A stretch of 64,000 nucleotides of DNA from JAVVHH01 sp963835135. Lineage in GTDB: Bacteria; Pseudomonadota; Alphaproteobacteria; Acetobacterales; Acetobacteraceae. The notes beneath the pieces were generated by a model. That model did no database searches, was not told where the DNA came from, and saw only the letters and a program-made list of their open reading frames with translations. The translations under genes were made by a program, and so were the position numbers. Each line of letters begins with the position of its first letter. Position 1 is the first letter of the stretch. Positions 56,594-64,000 of the stretch are shown here, in pieces. Location: positions 434,001 to 498,000 of the forward strand of contig CAWIEF010000003.1 in assembly GCA_963835135.1 (NCBI GenBank). Reading direction: 5' to 3'.

Positions 56594-57454
56594 CTAGCCC
56601 GCCAGATGCGGCCTGCGAAGCCACCGCCGCGCGAGGCTCGCGTGGCGTCCCAGCGCCAGGCTCGACAGCCAAACCGTCCCGGCGGTCAGCACGATGGCCG
56701 GGCCGGTCGGCACGTCCAGATCGTAGGACAGCACCAACCCGGCAACGGAAGACAGCACCGCCAGTAGCACCGAGACGCGCACCTGACCCGCCAGGCGCTG
56801 CGACCAGTGCCGCGCCGCGATGGCCGGCAGCATCACGAGCCCGACCGACATCAGCGTTCCAAGCGCCGCGAAGCCGCCAACGACGCAGAGCACCACCAAG
56901 GCGAGGAACGCGAGATGCCAGCCCGCTCCACGGCCCCCGGCGACGCGCAGCGCCTCGGGATCGAAGCTCTCCAGGATGAGCGGGCGCCAGATCACCGCCA
57001 GGCCGAACAGCGCCGCCGTGGCCACCCCCGCCATGAGGTAGAGCGCCTGATCGTCGACGGCGAGCACGCTGCCGAACAGCAGGTGCGTCAGATCCACCGT
57101 GCGGGTGCGCGAGATGATGGCGACGCCGAGGGCCAATGCGACCAAGTAGGTCGCCGCGAGTTGCGCGTCTTCTCTGCCACCCGTTGCCCGCGCCAGCACG
57201 CCCGCCAGCAGCGCGACCAGCAGCCCGGCGATGAAGCCGCCGACGCCCATCGCCGGCACCGACAGCCCGGCCACCGCCGCGCCCAGCGCCAGCCCCGGCA
57301 GGATCCCGTGCTGCAGCACGTCGCTCATCAAGCTCATCCGCCGCAGCACCAGGAACACGCCCAGCGGCGGCCCGGCGATCGACAGCGCCAAGCAACCGGC
57401 GAGCGCTCGCCGCATGAAGCCGAGCGTGAACGGTTCGACGAGGACGCTGTACAC
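56594..57454 (-). CDS. znuB: Metal ABC transporter permease (ZnuB-like)
   Basis: 286 residues, an ABC-3 family permease with eight to nine membrane segments. Characteristic parts: FTLGFMRRALAGCLALSIAG at the start, LGVFLVLRRMSLMSDVLQHG, and PLGVFLVL-to-GLALGAAVAG. It carries zinc or manganese into the cytosol with the ATPase next door. Zinc is likelier because of the znuC-type partner and a Zur-like site upstream. The binding protein (ZnuA) is not in this window. Confidence 0.82.
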   Translation of the reverse strand: MYSVLVEPFTLGFMRRALAGCLALSIAGPPLGVFLVLRRMSLMSDVLQHGILPGLALGAAVAGLSVPAMGVGGFIAGLLVALLAGVLARATGGREDAQLAATYLVALALGVAIISRTRTVDLTHLLFGSVLAVDDQALYLMAGVATAALFGLAVIWRPLILESFDPEALRVAGGRGAGWHLAFLALVVLCVVGGFAALGTLMSVGLVMLPAIAARHWSQRLAGQVRVSVLLAVLSSVAGLVLSYDLDVPTGPAIVLTAGTVWLSSLALGRHASLARRWLRRPHLAG

Positions 57455-57457
57455 GGT

Positions 57458-58189
57458 TCAGGCTGCGGCGCGGCAGGGCGTGGCGTCGTCCGCCCAGGCT
57501 TCCGCCTCGAGCCGTGCATGCCGCATCGCGCCCTGCTGCAGCACATCCTGCGTCCGCCCCCAGCCGAGCACGTGCCGCGCCAGCAGCAGCGTGTGAGGAA
57601 TGCGCTCGCGCACGAGGTCGAGATCATGCGAGACGACGATCACGGTCCGCCCAGCCGCCTGCCAGCCGATCATCAGCGACACCAGATCCGCCTCGGTGCG
57701 CGCGTCGACCGCGTTGAACGGCTCGTCGAGCAACAGGATGGGCGCGTCGTTCACCATCAGTCGTGCGAACAGCAGGCGCTGGAACTGGCCGCCGGACAGC
57801 GTATCGAGCGGGCGTTGGCCGAAGCCGTGCAGCCCGACCGCGTCCAGCGCACGCGCGGCATCGGCCGCGTCACGCGCCGTCACCGGCCGATACGCGCCGC
57901 AGCGCTGCCACAGTCCGAGCATGACGACCTCGAGGCAGCCGATCGGAAAGCTGCGGTCGAGCTGCGAACTCTGCGGCAGCAGCGCGACCCGGCCCGGCCC
58001 GACGCCGTCGATCCGGCCCGATGAAACCGGGTGCAGGCCCGCCATCGCACGCAGCAGAGTGGTCTTGCCCGCCCCATTCGGCCCGACGATGGCGGTCAGT
58101 GTGCCGGGCGTGAACATGCCCGAAACGTGATGCACCGCCGGGTGCCGATCATGGGTGAGCGTGACGTCGGTCAAGGTGATGGCGGTCAT
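57458..58189 (-). CDS. znuC: Metal ABC transporter ATP-binding protein (ZnuC-like)
   Basis: 243 residues. Walker A GPNGAGKTTLLRAMAGL, Q-loop LLPQSSQLDRSFPI, signature DTLSGGQFQRLLFARLM, Walker B ILLLDEPFNAVDARTEAD, and switch His in VVSHDLDLVRERI. The cluster resembles manganese/zinc (ABC-3) ATPases. The C-terminal His/Asp-rich zinc-sensing tail of E. coli ZnuC is missing. The ATG overlaps the stop of a 35-codon gene upstream, and znuB follows after 3 bp. Confidence 0.85.
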   Translation of the reverse strand: MTAITLTDVTLTHDRHPAVHHVSGMFTPGTLTAIVGPNGAGKTTLLRAMAGLHPVSSGRIDGVGPGRVALLPQSSQLDRSFPIGCLEVVMLGLWQRCGAYRPVTARDAADAARALDAVGLHGFGQRPLDTLSGGQFQRLLFARLMVNDAPILLLDEPFNAVDARTEADLVSLMIGWQAAGRTVIVVSHDLDLVRERIPHTLLLARHVLGWGRTQDVLQQGAMRHARLEAEAWADDATPCRAAA

Positions 58190-58293
58190 GTGAGAACCGC
58201 CCAGACGACGCCAGCCCAGACGAGAACGCTCAACGCCGCTGCGAGGAGCAGGCGTGGAGCGACGCCCGAAGCGGGCGAGAGCGGGTCGGTCAT
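58186..58293 (-). CDS. 35-residue single-span protein upstream of znuC
   Basis: 35 residues: MTDPLSPASGVAPRLLLAAA then LSVLVWAGVVWAVLT. One membrane span with a short polar N-terminus. Its TGA overlaps the znuC ATG (ATGA), the same coupling seen in genuine operon partners, and it begins 3 bp inside a Zur-like site. It is too small for family assignment. It could be a transporter accessory or a leader peptide. Codon use follows the neighbourhood. Confidence 0.45.
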   Translation of the reverse strand: MTDPLSPASGVAPRLLLAAALSVLVWAGVVWAVLT

Positions 58294-58295
58294 AC

Positions 58296-58308
58296 GTTAT
58301 GATATACC
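58296..58308. promoter_or_regulatory. Possible Zur box
   Basis: GTTAT-GAT-ATACC resembles the alphaproteobacterial zinc-uptake regulator motif GTTAT-N3-ATAAC with one mismatch. It lies immediately upstream of the 35-codon gene and znuCB, and within the 72-bp divergent region shared with the DUF445 gene. Identified by eye. Confidence 0.35.
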
Positions 58309-58365
58309 CTGTCGATCGCTCCTTCCAGGGTTCCGCGTGCGGCGGCGCGTTGCTACACGCCAGCC

Positions 58366-59634
58366 ATGCACCCGGATCCCGATGCCGATCTTCGCCGCAC
58401 CCTGGCGCGCTACCGCGGCTTCGCGACCGGTATTTTGGCCGGGATGGGCGGGCTCGTCGGCTTGTCCTACGCCCTGCCTCCGGGCTTCGGCACATCGCTC
58501 CTGCAGTCGAGCGCCAAAGCCGGCCTGGTCGGCGGGTTGGCCGACTGGTTCGCCGTCACCGCGCTGTTTCGCCACCCGCTCGGCATCCCGATCCCGCACA
58601 CCGCCATCATTCCGCGTCAGAAGGCGCGGCTCGGCCGCTCGCTGGGGCGCTTCGTGGCCGGGCACGTGATCACCCCGGCCGAAGTCTCCCGCGTGCTCGG
58701 CCAGCTGGACATCGCAGCGATCCTGGCTGGCTTCCTGCACGATCGCGAGGCGACCGCTCCGGCCGCGCGCGCGATCGCCGAGATGCTCCCGCGCATCCTC
58801 GCCAGCGTGGAGGACGGGCGGGCACGACGGATGATGGCGCGGCTGGTGCCGCGGTTGGTCGGTGGCGCCGGCGGCGGCCGGGTCGTGGCGCGTGCGCTGC
58901 GCTCGCTCGTGGCGGGTGGGCGGCATCAGGAAGTGCTGGGCTTTCTGCTCGAAGAGTTTCGCAAGCTGCTGGAGAGCAAGCACGAGACGCTGCACGGCTT
59001 CATCCAGGACAAGGTGCGCGCCCAGGGCGGGCGCCTGATCGGCTGGATGCTCGGCGCGCAAGTCGCCGAACGCGTGATGACCGTGCTGCGCGACGAGTTG
59101 AACCGGCAGGGCCCCGAGGGCAGCAACATCCGGGCTGCGTTCGACGAGTGGGTCAAGCGCGAGATCGACCTCATGGAAACCGACCCGGCGCGCGCCGCCG
59201 AGATCGGCCGGGCCATTCGCCGGGTCGTCGCGCATGACACCGTGCAGGTCTGGCTTTGGGATGTATGGTCGCGGATGCGCCTTGCGCTCGAGGCCGACGC
59301 GGCCCGGCCCGGCGGGCACACGCTCGCCGTCGTCGAGGGCGCGCTGGCCAATCTCGGCACCTTCCTGCGCGACGATCCGGCCGGGCGGACCCGCGTGCAG
59401 GGGGCGGCCGAACGCGTCATCGCGACCCTGCTCCCGAGCGCTCAGGCGCAGCTGGCCACCTTCATCGGAGACGTCGTCGCGAGTTGGGACGCTGCGACCG
59501 TCACCGAGAAACTCGAACTGCGTGTCGGGCGCGACCTCCAATTCGTCCGCGTCAACGGCACGCTCGTCGGGTTTCTCGCTGGGGCGGCGTTGTTCCTCCT
59601 GATCTATGTACTGACCGGGTCGCTCAGTAGCTAA
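58366..59634 (+). CDS. DUF445 family membrane protein
   Basis: 422 residues. An N-terminal hydrophobic segment (GFATGILAGMGGLVGLSYAL) precedes the DUF445 signature AKAGLVGGLADWFAVTALFR with HPLGIPIPHTAIIP; the long helical middle (LLEEFRKLLESKHETLHGFI, WVKREIDLMETDPARAAEIG) and a C-terminal span (TLVGFLAGAALFLLIYVLTG) complete the family layout. Function unknown; relatives (YjiN, YheB) are inner-membrane proteins. It is divergent from the zinc transporter genes. Confidence 0.87.
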   Translation: MHPDPDADLRRTLARYRGFATGILAGMGGLVGLSYALPPGFGTSLLQSSAKAGLVGGLADWFAVTALFRHPLGIPIPHTAIIPRQKARLGRSLGRFVAGHVITPAEVSRVLGQLDIAAILAGFLHDREATAPAARAIAEMLPRILASVEDGRARRMMARLVPRLVGGAGGGRVVARALRSLVAGGRHQEVLGFLLEEFRKLLESKHETLHGFIQDKVRAQGGRLIGWMLGAQVAERVMTVLRDELNRQGPEGSNIRAAFDEWVKREIDLMETDPARAAEIGRAIRRVVAHDTVQVWLWDVWSRMRLALEADAARPGGHTLAVVEGALANLGTFLRDDPAGRTRVQGAAERVIATLLPSAQAQLATFIGDVVASWDAATVTEKLELRVGRDLQFVRVNGTLVGFLAGAALFLLIYVLTGSLSS

Positions 59635-60065
59635 ACGGCGCCGGCGACGTACGAACGAAGGCTGTCGACCTCGTGTTCGGCATCGGCGATCTTGGCCTTG
59701 ACCACGTCGCCGATGCTGACCAGGCCGACCAGCCGGCCCTCGTCCAGCACGGGGACGTGACGGAAGCGGCCGGAAGTCATCATCTCCATGGCTTCCGCCA
59801 CACTCGTCTTCGGCGAGGCCGTGGTCACGTCGCTGGTCATCAGATCGGCCGCCGTGCGGTCCAGCGTCCCGGCGCCGTTTTCGGCCAAGCTGCGGACGAT
59901 ATCGCGCTCGCTGAGAATGCCCATCAGCTCACCCGACGCGGCCACCACCAGCACTGCGCCGATGCGGTTGCTGGCGAGCGTCTGCACCACGTCGGCGACC
60001 GGCGCCTGCGGCGAGACACTCAGGACAAAGCCTCCCTTGCTCTTGAGGATTTCCGCGACGACCAT
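59631..60065 (-). CDS. Two-CBS-domain protein
   Basis: 144 residues, almost entirely a CBS pair: VADVVQTLASNRIGAVLVVA with LMGILSERDIVRSLA, then TSVAEAMEMMTSGRFRHVPV with LVGLVSIGDVVKAKI. Stand-alone CBS pairs bind adenosyl nucleotides and report energy state. The ATG at 60065 follows an AGGAGG site. The stop overlaps the end of the convergent DUF445 gene. Target unknown. Confidence 0.88.
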   Translation of the reverse strand: MVVAEILKSKGGFVLSVSPQAPVADVVQTLASNRIGAVLVVAASGELMGILSERDIVRSLAENGAGTLDRTAADLMTSDVTTASPKTSVAEAMEMMTSGRFRHVPVLDEGRLVGLVSIGDVVKAKIADAEHEVDSLRSYVAGAV

Positions 60066-60148
60066 TTCGGTGTCCTCCTTTGATTGGGAGGTATCGTGCG
60101 CCGAACGGAACCGGTAATTCAACTATTGGCTGTGCAGGTGCAGCAAAG

Positions 60149-61531
60149 CTATTCGGCCGCTTCGCGCGCGCCGGCGACGCGCGTGCGCGTCCGCATTGTC
60201 ACGAGTTCCTCCCCTCCGGTGGGGTGGATGCCGATGGTCCGGTCGAAATGCTGTTTGGTCGCGCCGGCGGTGATGGCGACGGCGACGCCTTGCATCATCT
60301 CGGCCACGTCGTCCCCCAGCAGATGGGCCGCCAACACGCGCTGCGTCGGCTGATCGACGATCAGTTTCATGAAGGTCTTGCGTGGTCGCCGCGCCATGAT
60401 GCGGCGCATCGGCGTGAAGCTAGTGGTGTAGATATCGACCGGCCCGCGCGCCGCGGCCTCCTCTTCGGTCGGGCCGACGGTGGCCAAGCCCGGGTTGCTG
60501 AACACGGCGGTTGGCACCGGGTTGAACGACCACTCACGCGCCCTGTCGCGGCTGAACAGGCGGTCGGCGAGATGGTGCCCTTCGGCCAGCGCCACCGGCG
60601 TCAGATTGAGCCTGTTCAGCACGTCGCCGATCGCGAAGATGTGGGGCTGATTGGTGGCGAAGACCCCGTCGATGATCACGCTGCCGTCCTCGTGGAGCTT
60701 CACGCCCGCCTTGTCCAGCCCGAGCCCGGCCGTCCGCGGCTTTCGGCCGACCGCGAAAAAGACCAGATCCACCTCCACCTGCTTTCCGCTGGACAGGGTG
60801 ACGCACCGCGCTGCGCCTGCCGGCTCCACCTTGTGGATGGTTTGGCTCGGGTGCAGATGCACGCCCGCATCTTCCATCCCCTGGGCGAGCAACTCGCGCA
60901 GCTCGTGGTCGAAGCCGCGGAGCGGGAGGTGCTGGCGGAACACGACATGCGTTTCAACGCCGAAATTGGCGAAGATGCCGGCGAACTCGACGCCGATGTA
61001 GCCGCCACCCACGATCAGCATGCGCCGCGGCAGCGCCGGGAGCGAGAACGCGTCGTCGGACTGGATGCCGAGCTCCATGCCTTCGATCGGCGGCTGTATC
61101 GCCGGGTAGCCACCGGTGGCGATCACGATCCGCTCCGCCGTCACGGCCTTGCCGCCGACCTCGAGCGTGTGCGGGTCCAGGAATTTGGCGTGTGCGTCGA
61201 ACAACGTGACGCCCGCCTCGCCCAGCATTCGGCTATACACGCGGTTCAGGCGGCCGATCTCCTCATCCTTGTGGGCGATGAGGTCCGACCATCCAGGTGT
61301 CGGCGCCGGGCCGCTCCATCCGAACCCGTGGGAATCCTCGGCGAACGCGCCGTATTCCGACGCCTGCACCAGAATCTTCTTCGGCACGCATCCGACATTG
61401 ACGCAGGTGCCGCCCCAATGCGTGTCCTCCGCGATCGCGACCCGGGCGCCATGCCCCGCGGCGATCCGGGCGCAGCGGACCCCACCGGAGCCGCCGCCGA
61501 TCACGAACAGGTCGAAATCGCGACGGTTCAC
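60149..61531 (-). CDS. gor: Glutathione-disulfide reductase
   Basis: 460 residues, GTG start. FAD motif VIGGGSGGVRCARIAA, redox-active disulfide GGTCVNVGCVPKK, NADPH motif LIVGGGYIGVEFAGIFANFG, FAD motif IFAIGDVLNRLNL, and C-terminal dimer-interface pair HPTGGEELV. The HPTxxEELV sequence and the Cys spacing distinguish it from lipoamide dehydrogenase. It keeps glutathione reduced. The GTG overlaps the upstream dehydrogenase stop, so the two are coupled. Confidence 0.92.
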   Translation of the reverse strand: MNRRDFDLFVIGGGSGGVRCARIAAGHGARVAIAEDTHWGGTCVNVGCVPKKILVQASEYGAFAEDSHGFGWSGPAPTPGWSDLIAHKDEEIGRLNRVYSRMLGEAGVTLFDAHAKFLDPHTLEVGGKAVTAERIVIATGGYPAIQPPIEGMELGIQSDDAFSLPALPRRMLIVGGGYIGVEFAGIFANFGVETHVVFRQHLPLRGFDHELRELLAQGMEDAGVHLHPSQTIHKVEPAGAARCVTLSSGKQVEVDLVFFAVGRKPRTAGLGLDKAGVKLHEDGSVIIDGVFATNQPHIFAIGDVLNRLNLTPVALAEGHHLADRLFSRDRAREWSFNPVPTAVFSNPGLATVGPTEEEAAARGPVDIYTTSFTPMRRIMARRPRKTFMKLIVDQPTQRVLAAHLLGDDVAEMMQGVAVAITAGATKQHFDRTIGIHPTGGEELVTMRTRTRVAGAREAAE

Positions 61532-63006
61532 GCGCCTATGCCGCCGAGGGCGAGGTATTTGACCTCGAGATAATCCTCGATGCCGTATTTGCTGCCCTCG
61601 CGGCCCAAGCCGCTGCTCTTCATGCCGCCGAACGGCGCCACCTCCGTGGAGATGATCCCCTCGTTGATGCCGATGATGCCGTATTCGAGCGCCTCGGCGA
61701 CGCGGAAGATACGGCCGATGTCGCGGCTGTAGAAATAAGCCGCCAGGCCGAATTCGGTGTCGTTGGCCATCTCGATGGCGTCCGCGTCCGTCTCGAAGCG
61801 GAACAGCGGCGCCACCGGGCCAAACGTCTCCTCGCGGAAGATCTCGGCGTCGCGCGGAACGTCGGTCAAGATTGTCGGCTGGAAGAAGTTCCCGCCCAGC
61901 CCGTGCCGCTCGCCACCGAGCAGCACGGACGCGCCGCGCTGCTTGGCGTCGGCGATATGTTGCTCGACCTTGGCGACGGCATCCGCGTTGATCAACGGCC
62001 CCTGCGTGACCCCGTCCTCCATCCCGTTGCCGACCTTCAGTTGGCCGACCGCCTCCTTCAGCTTGGCGGCGAACGCGTCATACACGCCCGACTGCACCAA
62101 CAAACGGTTTGCGCAGACGCAGGTCTGGCCGGCGTTGCGGTATTTGCTGGCCATCGCGCCGACCACGGCGGCATCGAGGTCCGCATCGTCGAACACGATG
62201 AACGGCGCGTTGCCGCCCAGTTCCATGCTGGCCTTCTTGACCGTCGGTGCAATCTGCGCGAGCAGCTTGGCGCCCACCTCCGTCGACCCGGTGAACGTCA
62301 GCTTGCGCACGATCGGGTTGGACGTCAGCTCGCCGCCGGTTTCGCCCGATGGACCGGTGATGACGTTGCACACGCCGGGCGGCATCCCGGCGCGCTCCGC
62401 CAGCACGGCCAGTGCCAGAGCGGAGAACGGCGTCTGGCTTGCCGGGCGGATGACGCCGGTGCAGCCGGCCGCCCACCCGGGGCCCGCCTTGCGCGTAATC
62501 ATCGCCGCGGGAAAATTCCACGGGGTGATCGCCGCGAAGACGCCGATCGGCTCCTTCTGTACGATGATCCGACGGCCGTGCTGCGGTTGCGGGATCGTGT
62601 CGCCATAGACGCGCTTGCCTTCCTCGGCGAACCACTCGATGAAGCTTGCGGCATAGGCGATCTCGCCGCGGCTCTCGCCCAGCGGCTTGCCTTGCTCGGC
62701 GGTCATGATCATCGCGAGATCGTCGGTGTTGGCGATCATCAAGTCGAACAGACGGCGAAGGATCACCGACCGCTCCTTGGCCAGCAGCTTGCGCCAGGCT
62801 GGCAGAGCCGCGTTGGCGGCCTCGATCGCACGCCTGGTTTCGGCGGCCCCTAGCGCCGGCACGGTGCCGACGAGATCGCCGGTCGCCGGGTTGCGGACCT
62901 CCAGGGTCGCGCCGCGATCGGCCTCGATCCATTTGCCGCCAACGGCGCACGCCTGTCGAAACAGGCTAGGGTCGCGCAACGGAAGCGGAGCGGTCTGGTT
63001 CAGCAT
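61528..63006 (-). CDS. gabD: NAD(P)-dependent succinate-semialdehyde-type dehydrogenase
   Basis: 492 residues, ALDH superfamily, closest in pattern to GabD. Catalytic Cys in NAGQTCVCANRLLV, general base Glu in MELGGNAPFIVF, Rossmann FTGSTEVGAKL. It oxidises succinate semialdehyde or a similar aldehyde. An oddity: the cofactor-binding Lys of the family (KPAS) is Arg here (GCTGVIRPASQTPFSALAL), verified in the nucleotide sequence (CGC at this codon). The ATG has a GGAGG-type site. gor is downstream and overlaps by four bases. Confidence 0.9.
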   Translation of the reverse strand: MLNQTAPLPLRDPSLFRQACAVGGKWIEADRGATLEVRNPATGDLVGTVPALGAAETRRAIEAANAALPAWRKLLAKERSVILRRLFDLMIANTDDLAMIMTAEQGKPLGESRGEIAYAASFIEWFAEEGKRVYGDTIPQPQHGRRIIVQKEPIGVFAAITPWNFPAAMITRKAGPGWAAGCTGVIRPASQTPFSALALAVLAERAGMPPGVCNVITGPSGETGGELTSNPIVRKLTFTGSTEVGAKLLAQIAPTVKKASMELGGNAPFIVFDDADLDAAVVGAMASKYRNAGQTCVCANRLLVQSGVYDAFAAKLKEAVGQLKVGNGMEDGVTQGPLINADAVAKVEQHIADAKQRGASVLLGGERHGLGGNFFQPTILTDVPRDAEIFREETFGPVAPLFRFETDADAIEMANDTEFGLAAYFYSRDIGRIFRVAEALEYGIIGINEGIISTEVAPFGGMKSSGLGREGSKYGIEDYLEVKYLALGGIGA

Positions 63007-63065
63007 GGCAGGTCTCCTCCTGCCTGCCGATATAATCTGCCGCGCTGGGTTTGTCAGGCGGATCG

Positions 63066-63608
63066 CTACTCGAGCACGCCGCAGGCGATCCGCGCGCCGC
63101 CGCCGCCGAGCGGCGCCGGGCTGTCGCTGTAATTGTCGCCGCCGGCGTGGATCATCAGCGCGTGCCCCTTGGTCACCTGCACGTCGGTGACCCGCGGGGC
63201 GACGAGCGTCACGACTGCGCTGCCATCGGCCGCCACGGTCAGGACCGGCAGGTCGCCCAGGTGGCCATCATGCTCGGGACCCTCGTGATGTCCGGTGTGG
63301 TCGGGATCGAGATGCCCGCCGGCCGCCCCGGCCGGCGTTACCTGGCCGTTGGCGCTGCTGGCCTCGCAGCTTCCATTCTCATGCACGTGGAAGCCGTGCG
63401 GCCCCGGTGGCAGCCCGTGCAGGTTGGTCTTGAACGACGCCCCTTTCGCACCGTCGCTGACGGTGACGGTGCCGATCGTCTCGCCGGGCCCCGACGGCGC
63501 CGCGAGCCGCATCTGCGCGCGCAGATCGGCCGCCGAGACGGCGTGACTGCCTGCCCCCGACAGGACTGCCGCCGCGAGGAGCGCACCTCTCAGATCGAAC
63601 ATGGCCAT
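63066..63608 (-). CDS. sodC: Superoxide dismutase (Cu-Zn)
   Basis: 180 residues. A signal peptide (GALLAAAVLSGAGSHAVSA) directs it to the periplasm. The metal site is present: GFHVHENGSC, GGHLDPDHTGHHEGPEH, DGHLGDLPVL, KGHALMIHAGGDNYSDSP, and the catalytic Arg with the disulfide Cys in GGGARIACGVLE. It removes superoxide outside the cytoplasm. The ATG at 63608 gives a normal signal peptide; 63602 is also possible. An upstream stretch in frame is probably not translated. Confidence 0.93.
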   Translation of the reverse strand: MAMFDLRGALLAAAVLSGAGSHAVSAADLRAQMRLAAPSGPGETIGTVTVSDGAKGASFKTNLHGLPPGPHGFHVHENGSCEASSANGQVTPAGAAGGHLDPDHTGHHEGPEHDGHLGDLPVLTVAADGSAVVTLVAPRVTDVQVTKGHALMIHAGGDNYSDSPAPLGGGGARIACGVLE

Positions 63609-63760
63609 ACCCCGCTGCCGTTGCGTCATCCTCGCGGCAGGATGCGCCGGTCTGCGCTCTAGCACCAGGCCGCCGCCGCCCTTGATCGGGCGAAGGACAG
63701 GACATGCCCGATGCCGGCAACCGTGGCCGGCCAGCCCTGCCCCACTCCAGAAGGAACGCC

Positions 63761-64000
63761 ATGCACGTCGAACAGAGCTGGAAAAGATGCGGGCATCAGC
63801 CTACCGCAGCCGGTGCGGGTTCCCCCGGGTGTCACGTTGAGCTTTCCATGGGTGCGGATCGTCGGTGCCCGAGCGCTCATCTCTGGGCATGGACCGCTGC
63901 AGGTCGATGGCTCCGTTCTCGCATCGCTCGGCAAAGTCGGAGCCGATTTGGCCGCGGAGTACAGCAGATGCACAGCCAGCCCGCTTGGTTTTGCGGGGCG
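63761..64000 (+). pseudogene. RidA/YjgF-like gene, frameshifted and cut by the window edge
   Basis: An AAGGA site and ATG at 63761 start MHVEQ, which then needs one-base shifts near 63777 and near 63793 to read LEKM and then GISLPQPVRVPPGVTLSFPW followed by VRIVGARALISGHGPLQVDG and LGKVGADLAAE. That run is a clear match to the RidA-like subgroup with an ISGHGP motif. After LAAEYS the expected helix is again out of phase. Three disruptions in 240 bp suggest decay, or a poorly assembled end. The rest lies beyond the window. Confidence 0.6.

Noticed and set aside
63659..63973. A 104-codon minus-strand frame at the right edge
   Set aside because: The plus strand carries readable RidA-like sequence here; the minus-strand product has no family and unusual Thr/Ser/Cys content.

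Overview
High-GC bacterial chromosome with dense, mostly operonic coding. Several signs point to an alphaproteobacterium, probably Rhodospirillales/Acetobacteraceae: the order kdsD-lptC-lptA-lptB-rpoN-hpf, a GAAC-N7-GAAC SOS box in front of imuA-imuB-dnaE2, an FzlA-like GST, an NDUFA9-like protein, DUF1285 and DUF6111 genes, and a MoxR-DUF58-BatA/DUF4159 cluster. There is one tRNA (Leu, CAG). I saw no rRNA, CRISPR array, insertion sequence or prophage, so this is essentially core chromosome with a few accessory islands.

Layout. 1-7.1 kb: TPR-GT25 glycosyltransferase (cut by the left edge), frameshifted Fe-S photolyase, SixA, CHAD protein, SNase-like nuclease, citrate synthase, DUF1127 protein. 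7.1-15 kb (minus strand): FzlA-like GST, gltB and gltD (glutamate synthase), NDUFA9-like protein. 15.1-21.5 kb (plus strand): tRNA-Leu, RNase D, then the LPS assembly/transport operon running into rpoN and hpf. 21.5-24.7 kb: rsmI divergent from an LpoA-like lipoprotein gene, then a PhoR-like histidine kinase. 24.7-27.0 kb: an unrecognised two-gene operon whose products share a short motif. 27.1-33.2 kb: CsbD protein, trpS, a small membrane protein, and a minus-strand run ABC exporter-CCA enzyme-DUF6111-NUDIX-DUF1285. 33.2-40.4 kb: MoxR cluster ending in a damaged TspO-like gene. 40.4-44.8 kb: ankyrin protein, SbmA/YddA-type ABC transporter, small secreted protein, ArfB, HExxE protein, tiny Gly-rich membrane protein. 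45.0-50.8 kb: SOS mutagenesis cassette imuA-imuB-dnaE2. 50.8-63.6 kb: fusA, metallo-beta-lactamase-fold hydrolase, MaoC/HTD2-like dehydratase, SGNH hydrolase, RidA, zinc-type ABC transporter znuCB, DUF445 and CBS proteins, glutathione reductase with a succinate-semialdehyde-type dehydrogenase, and Cu/Zn superoxide dismutase. The right edge carries a decaying RidA-like gene.

How the genes work together. kdsD makes arabinose-5-phosphate for Kdo while lptCAB move finished LPS outward. gltDB provides glutamate. imuA-imuB-dnaE2 is a damage-inducible mutasome with a LexA site directly on its promoter. gor, gabD, sodC and ridA form a detoxification neighbourhood.

Most notable observations. (1) The operon at 24721-26966 encodes a polytopic membrane protein whose C-terminal tail and a small partner whose N-terminus carry the same AVGxNAQAT motif. 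This layout recalls bacterial amyloid-signalling pairs and may be an undescribed conflict or signalling module. (2) A paired REP/BIME-type palindrome lies in frame inside dnaE2, and a related single unit lies in the interdomain linker of the GT25 gene. (3) Three genes look frameshifted: photolyase, TspO-like and terminal RidA-like.
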